Below are positions 58,478-64,000 of a DNA stretch of 64,000 bases, piece by piece. The notes under the pieces are model-generated. The model made no database searches and was not told the DNA's origin. It was given only the letters and a program-made list of their open reading frames with translations. Location: positions 19,863,001 through 19,927,000 of the forward strand of contig OY756971.1 of assembly GCA_963580455.1 (NCBI GenBank), given 5' to 3'. Each line of letters starts with the position of its first letter. Position 1 is the stretch's first letter. The position numbers were made by a program, and so were the translations under genes. Source of the stretch: Euonymus europaeus. Lineage: Eukaryota > Streptophyta > Magnoliopsida > Celastrales > Celastraceae.

Positions 58478-61400
58478 ATGGCCAGGCGTCATGGATGGCA
58501 GCTACCTTTCCACACATTTCAGGTAGCCTTTATTTTTACATTTTTTCTCGTTTTCGTTATCCATTACATTCTGTTCAATCTACTGCTTCGAAATGGAGAC
58601 TCATAGACTGTGTTATTGGCTATTGAGTAGCAATGGGGGTTAGATAATGGCAATTGCTATCTTAAAAGCATTCCTCGTGTACAATTTCTATTTCTGGATT
58701 AATGGGTTTCCGTTCCTTTCAACATTTCGATCAACATTTTGGTTCTTTTGGTTTGATCAAATTTGAGATTTTTATTCAGGGGAATAGTGTGTGTGGGGTG
58801 GGGTGACTGCTGATTTCTTTTTCTCGGTTAATATTTCAAAGGCGCTACAGTATTTGTCTCATTCATCTCTTAGAGCCAAGCTAACCGGGATAAAAATGTT
58901 CTGGTTCTTTCGTTTTCTTCCTTCCTACTTCCCCGATTTTTTTTTTGTCTTTGTTGGATTTGGAGCAGGTTAAACATTTTTTGTTTTGTCCCCATGAAAT
59001 ATATAATTGGACTTTTAAGTTTTGCTTGAATGCTTACTAGTAGATAACAGTTGCGTTTTGGAGGATTGGATTTTTTTTTCTCTTTAGAAGTCTGAGATCT
59101 CAAGGACAAAAGAGAGGTCCAAGAAACAGGAAATAGAAGAATTTTTTTCTTCTTATGCTTTATTTTTATTTTTTTTGTTCATGTATTTATGGAAGCTGAA
59201 AGCTTACCCCCAGCAACTAAGCCCCCAGTTTTATTAGGCTCAAATAAGCTGGAGGTTTTTTACTTTTCGGGTGCATCTGTGTTTGCTGTGTGCAAAACAG
59301 GTCTGTTGTAGTCGACACCTTGAATTCTGACTAAATCACTTTTGTATGTCTAGTGTCATAATTATTTACCGACTAATAGGCATTTGGTGTGTTCTTTTGA
59401 AGAATTTGGGAATATCCTTCAATAATTATGAAATAGAAATGTAGTTAGATTACAAGGCAACATTCCTTTAAGCATGTTGCATGTATGAATGTTGTAGAAA
59501 ACTTGGCTTTGAGAAGTTTATATTTTTATCCCATATAGCAATAGTTGATTATTGTTTCTGAAGTTGGAAATGAATGGGACAATATTCTCTATTTTCTATC
59601 TGTTTTTTGCTATCAATATGTGATCCATATTCTCTTGTGGTGACAGATTGTGGCTATAACAGTGTTTTTTGTGCTATCTGTTGCATACTACGCCTTCTTT
59701 GCTCCCTTTCTTGGGAAGGACATTTATGAATACGTTGCTGTTGGTGTTTATTCTGTCTTGGTAAGCATGCCTTCACTTTTCTAGAAACTTCTAGTGGTTC
59801 CTCGAAGTTAGTCAGCACTCTCCGTTGTTTCTCTATATTAGCTTGTTTACTTTCTTTCCCATTATCTGAGGGTTTATCTTTTGTTTCTCAGGCATTCTCT
59901 GTATTTATTCTATATGTAAGATGCACAGCTATTGATACTGCTGATCCTGGGATACTGCTTGAAGTTCACAAGACTTCATCCTACAAATCTCACAATAACA
60001 CAGGTCTGCCCTGACCTTTCCAGTTGCTTTCTACCATTGGGAGGATGCTTTTGGGTGTATTTTTATTTTTTATTTTTATGTAATAGGTGGTGCGGTACCA
60101 TCAAGTATAAATGGTTGCAATACTCTTCAATGATACTGAGGACCTGTCTATTATTTTAGGAATAGAATCACTTTAAGGTGTCTAATTTCGAGGATATGAA
60201 TATCTAATGTCAAAAGAAAACAGAGAGACGTTAGTTTATATGTTCGATCAAAAAGATAGTGAAACTCAATACTCATTTATTGCGTATGAAACCATATTGT
60301 ACAAGTCGTCTTCATTTGATCTCTTATAGAAGCGTTATTGTGTTAATCAGGAAATGAATCTTTCGTTGAAGAACCCAGGAAGATGAGATTAAAGAATGGA
60401 GGAAAGTCTGATATACATGGCTCAAGCTGGTGCTCAAAATTCAGTGGTCTCTTTTGTTGTTTTCTTGTAAGAGAAGATTGCTGCCGTGATGAAAATCTGA
60501 TATCTCACCAAACCCGAGAAGAAGAGGCTCTTTTTTGCACTTTGTGCGATGCTGAGGTATAGTAGACACTGTATCAAAGGTCATTCATTCGCATGCTTTT
60601 GAAGTTGGTTTTATATTTTCGTACTACACATGAAAAAAAAGGAAGAAGATGAAGTAACAAAAAAATTAAACAAAAGATGTAGCTTTGCAATCTAAGAGTT
60701 TGAGAGGTCTTGATAACATTTCTAATCTGTTACTTGTACTTGAAGCTTTATCGAGTTATTGCAGCACCTGGAGAAACTTCTGTTGCATACTTGACTTTTG
60801 TCTATTTTCAGGTACGGAAGTTCAGCAAACATTGCAGAAGTTGTGACAAATGTGTTGATGGATTTGATCATCACTGTCGGGTAAGATCAAGTGTTCATTC
60901 TTTTACCATCAAGCTTCATTGAGTCTGAGTTATTTGAATGTTAAACCTATTTGAGGAGCAGCACTTGTTCAAGTGGTCAAGCTCCTCACCACCAAGGCAG
61001 GGGTTTGAATCCCCGTCCCCGTGAACAATACAAAATAAAGAAGCTTAAAGTTATTTGCTGAAGGGTTGAGATAGTATCTTCTGCTTAAATAGTTGCAATT
61101 CTTTCTCACAGTTATTGTAATTTCCCTTGGTTATACATTGACCCAATGCTCTGCTTTTGCTCATGTTCGATATATTCTCTTAACTATTAGTAAGTAGTCC
61201 CTTGTCATGTTTCGGGAAGATATTTTTCCTGCAATTCTTTATCGATTTGATGGGATTGAATGAATCGGTTATTGTTTGTGTGCAGTGGTTGAATAATTGC
61301 GTTGGGAGGAAAAACTATTTTAGTTTTGTTTGCCTAATGGGAGCCAGCCTTCTTTGGGTATTAATCTATTTTGCAATAATAGTCTGAACTTTTTGTTTCC

Positions 61401-64000
61401 CTTGTTCTCTTGTAGTTTTGTAATACTTTTATTCTCACGTGTTTCTGCAATGCAGCTCACCGTTGAATGTGGTGTTGGTATTGCTGTCTTTGTTCGATGC
61501 TTTGTGGACAGAAACGTAACAGAGCATCAGATAGCTGAGAGGCTTGGAGTTGGATTTTCTCGTGCCCCCTTTGCGACTGTGGTGGTAGATCTCTTGATTT
61601 TCTTCCTTCAAATGTTAATTACTTTTGTAGATAATGTCTTGCTTCTTTTATATGCACAATCTCTCTCCAGAGCGCTATGTAGATGGTAAAATTGTAGATT
61701 GATGGTGTTGCAGTTTGTGACACTTAGTGCCATTGGTCTACGTTGTTGGTTCTGTGATAATTTTGCCAAGTTGGCATATATGATCGGGCTCATTTTCCTT
61801 TTCCTTTTCGGGAGGTAAGAAAAATCCTTATGTCTGACTGCTATTGGTCAGGAAATGGCAGGGGATCCATAGAAGAGAACTCTGAAATTCATGGAAAATT
61901 TTGAAAGATTGCTTCTGTTGATGGAATCCTATTCTGGGACTAGCTTTGATTTTTCATATGATCAGTTGTGGCTCAGTCTGTTTGATCCACGCTGTTACTC
62001 TGACATGTCGTGGTGACATCATGATCCTCAGTTACTTCTTTTGGGCATAAATAACTGATCATTATCATCATCATTATCAAATCCTTTATCCCAAAATTGA
62101 GGTCAGATTCAGCTCTGTGAATCCATGAGAAATTTGTGAGAATTGAATTTTGTCTTGCCAAAGAACTAATACCATTTCGTGCATTTATTGGTTCCATCAC
62201 TTAAAAACATTGTAAAAACCTATGTGCATTGCCCGTTTATATGCATCTGTTGCACCAGCAACATCAAGATGCTCCCGTGTTGCTTTTGTTCATTCCAAAT
62301 TCTTGGAAGTCGATATTACTTCCATCATCAAAATGCCTCTGTGTTAATGTGTACGTTAATATATTACAAAACATTAACTATCAAATCATCTGCAGGGGCT
62401 ATGCACAGCTGTTTCACTTATGGCTAGCGTGCCTCTAGGAGAATTATTCTTTTTCCACATAATTCTCCTCCGGAAGGTGTAGTTCTTAGACAACCTACAC
62501 CTATATTCTGCTTCTTATGAAGCTGTTCTATTTAATATTCAAACAGTGAAACGTTCCTACTTATGGATGCAGGGTATCACAACATATGAATATGTCGTTG
62601 CTATGAGAACACAAAGCGAACCTCCTGGACCATCTGTTGATGGAGGTGATCAACAAACTCTTCCATCTTCGCCAACAAGCTCAGCTGTGACTGCCATAAG
62701 CGGCAGAAGTTCTCTTGGAATGAGCTTGCAATATAAAGGTGCTTGGTGTACACCTCCACGTATTTTCATGGACCACCAGGTAGTAATCTTCTCTAATCAA
62801 GTTTTTTTGAAACTTGGACCTGCTAACATTGTGGATACGACGGACTTAATATCTCTAAATTGTCAAGAGTTCCTTCTGGCTGTTATATGTCATTAGTGAA
62901 AAGATGAACTATAGTTGTTAGTGTTTCTTAGCTAACTCTCTATATCTTGTCATGTATTGCATCATTCCATGAAAACCAGGTGTTGCTAATCATATATATA
63001 TCAGGTTTTTATCACTTCTTCTCAACTGCTAGTGGAGTGAGTGACTTTGATATTATTTGTAATGCGTTGGAACCTATTGTTTGTGGACCTTTTCATTGAG
63101 AAATGAGAATAAGGTTCTTTCTATTAAAGGACCTTGTTAATTATATTCCTTTGGGCCTAAAGATAGATCTTAAATTATGATTACTATCTTCGCTGTCACG
63201 AAAAATAGATTCGTCTGGCAAACAACTATTGTACATGGTTCTCGTATTTTCTGTTTATTTTTGGGGCAATATTCTACTCTTAAATCCTTGGTGTGCGGAT
63301 TCACTGTTTACAGGTCTTCCTTGATCAGGATGAAGTCATTCCACATTTGGAGCCAGGGCGCTTACCGTCTACTGTTGATCCGGATGCAATACCTGCTGAC
63401 AAGGGGAAAAAGGTACCCCAAAGACCTGTTCGAATCAGTGCGTGGAAACTTGCAAAACTTGATTCTAATGAAGCAGTGAAAGCAGCTGCCAAGGCTAGAG
63501 CATCATCTTCGGTGCTTCGTCCCGTAAGTTCCCGATACCATCCATACGATACTGATCAGATATCCAGCAGCAATGCAAGTGGAAGAAGCAGTCCAATAAA
63601 TACTGATCAAGGGTTTCACAACAAAAATACCAAAGCAGAGACGTCAAGGTTATCTGCTTCCAAGAGTTCATATCCACCTAGTCGTGCTAGCAGGGAAGTC
63701 GTCGAGACATGTGATCAGAGTCTTAGTAATTTCAGCAGCCCTCGACTTTCCAACCTCACTCCTTCTCCATTGCAGCAACAAACATCAAACGTAGATCACT
63801 TCAACCCCATGTATCAAACCTCAGCTGATCAATCTCCTTGGTCAGCGAAACAAAATGACGGGAATGAATATGCTGCTCAGGCAAATGTAGTGAGAATTCC
63901 TGTGCAGAAAAACTCGGGTACTGCTGAAAACTTGAGAACTTCAGTTTATTGGGATCAAGAAGCCGGACGCTTCATCTCTTCGTTTTCAGGAGTTGTTGGG
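58478..64000 (+). CDS. DHHC-type protein S-acyltransferase (PAT19-22 group), 3' end missing
   Basis: Ten exons in the window: 58478-58522, 59647-59760, 59892-60003, 60351-60556, 60812-60880, 61286-61357, 61456-61584, 62396-62476, 62573-62779, 63314 to beyond 64000; 574 residues visible and still open. It is a membrane enzyme that palmitoylates protein cysteines. It starts [15 protein letters not shown], followed by two hydrophobic segments (about 16-37 and 45-66). The cysteine-rich domain [20 protein letters not shown] ends in [17 protein letters not shown] with catalytic Cys at about 181, split across exons 5 and 6. Two more membrane segments follow (about 197-220 and 250-275). TPT-like ADPGI after helix 2 and [15 protein letters not shown] after helix 4 are family motifs. 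The long serine-rich tail (from ~290) matches Arabidopsis PAT19-PAT22; PAT21 (At2g33640) seems nearest. Intron 5 contains a tRNA-like SINE. Confidence 0.92.
60953..61040 (+). mobile_element. Candidate tRNA-derived SINE (or tRNA pseudogene) in S-acyltransferase intron 5
   Basis: TTCAAGTGGTCAAGCTCC resembles an A box and GGTTTGAATCC at 61002-61012 is a good B box (GGTTCRANNCC), about 30 bases apart. The sequence ends in an A-rich ACAATACAAAATAAAG tail. It cannot fold as a full functional tRNA as far as I can trace by eye. Confidence 0.5.

Noticed and set aside
1..64000. CRISPR arrays, bacterial operons, origins, rRNA or functional tRNA genes
   Set aside because: None seen. The tandem repeats present have no regular repeat-spacer structure, and the tRNA-like sequences look like SINE heads.

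Overview
This window is nuclear DNA of a flowering plant, almost certainly a core eudicot. The evidence is many short exons split by AT-rich GT-AG introns, plant-specific gene families (RLCK-VII kinases, WOX homeobox, MLO, plant PP2C, plant DHHC S-acyltransferase) and intergenic space filled with plant transposon debris (Copia, hAT-like MITEs, tRNA-derived SINEs). Nothing bacterial, viral or organellar was seen. I rebuilt ten protein-coding genes exon by exon; exon phases close without a frameshift in every model.

Layout. 189-3667 (-): 5' part of an NPC1-like sterol transporter, continuing off the left edge. 3.7-13.8 kb: repeat-rich intergenic DNA with a 5'-truncated Copia element and a hAT-like MITE. 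13863-16847 (-): RLCK-VII kinase close to CAST AWAY. 17-21 kb: duplicated unknown sequence, transposon ends and degenerate telomere-like repeats. 21103-24154 (-): second RLCK-VII kinase (PBL21/ASG5 type). 24.4-29.4 kb: tandem repeats and transposon debris. 29465-33395 (-): bromodomain protein of the BRD1/2/13 type. 35168-36285 (-): HMGB2/3-type chromatin protein. 37-38.5 kb: MITEs and a 185-bp tandem duplication. 39355-41641 (+): WOX13-clade homeobox gene. 43047-45738 (-): PP2C phosphatase. 47775-49990 (-): small plastid membrane protein. 50-53 kb: minisatellite and a ~500-bp tandem duplication. 53674-56616 (+): MLO protein most like the barley-Mlo clade. 58478-64000 (+): DHHC S-acyltransferase (PAT19-22 group), running off the right edge.

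The genes are independent housekeeping, signalling and chromatin genes, not an operon-like system. The order PBL21-type kinase, bromodomain protein, HMGB and WOX13-type gene recalls Arabidopsis At1g20650-At1g20710, and WOX13, an HMGB gene and CST also lie together on Arabidopsis chromosome 4 (gene numbers from memory), so much of the window looks like an ancient conserved block. The most notable points are the MLO clade affinity, two non-canonical GC-AG introns, a terminal LxLxL motif on the bromodomain protein, several unclassified repeat families and three candidate SINEs, all three of them inside introns. I found no convincing undescribed biological system. Names rest on recalled family sequences; no database search was run.
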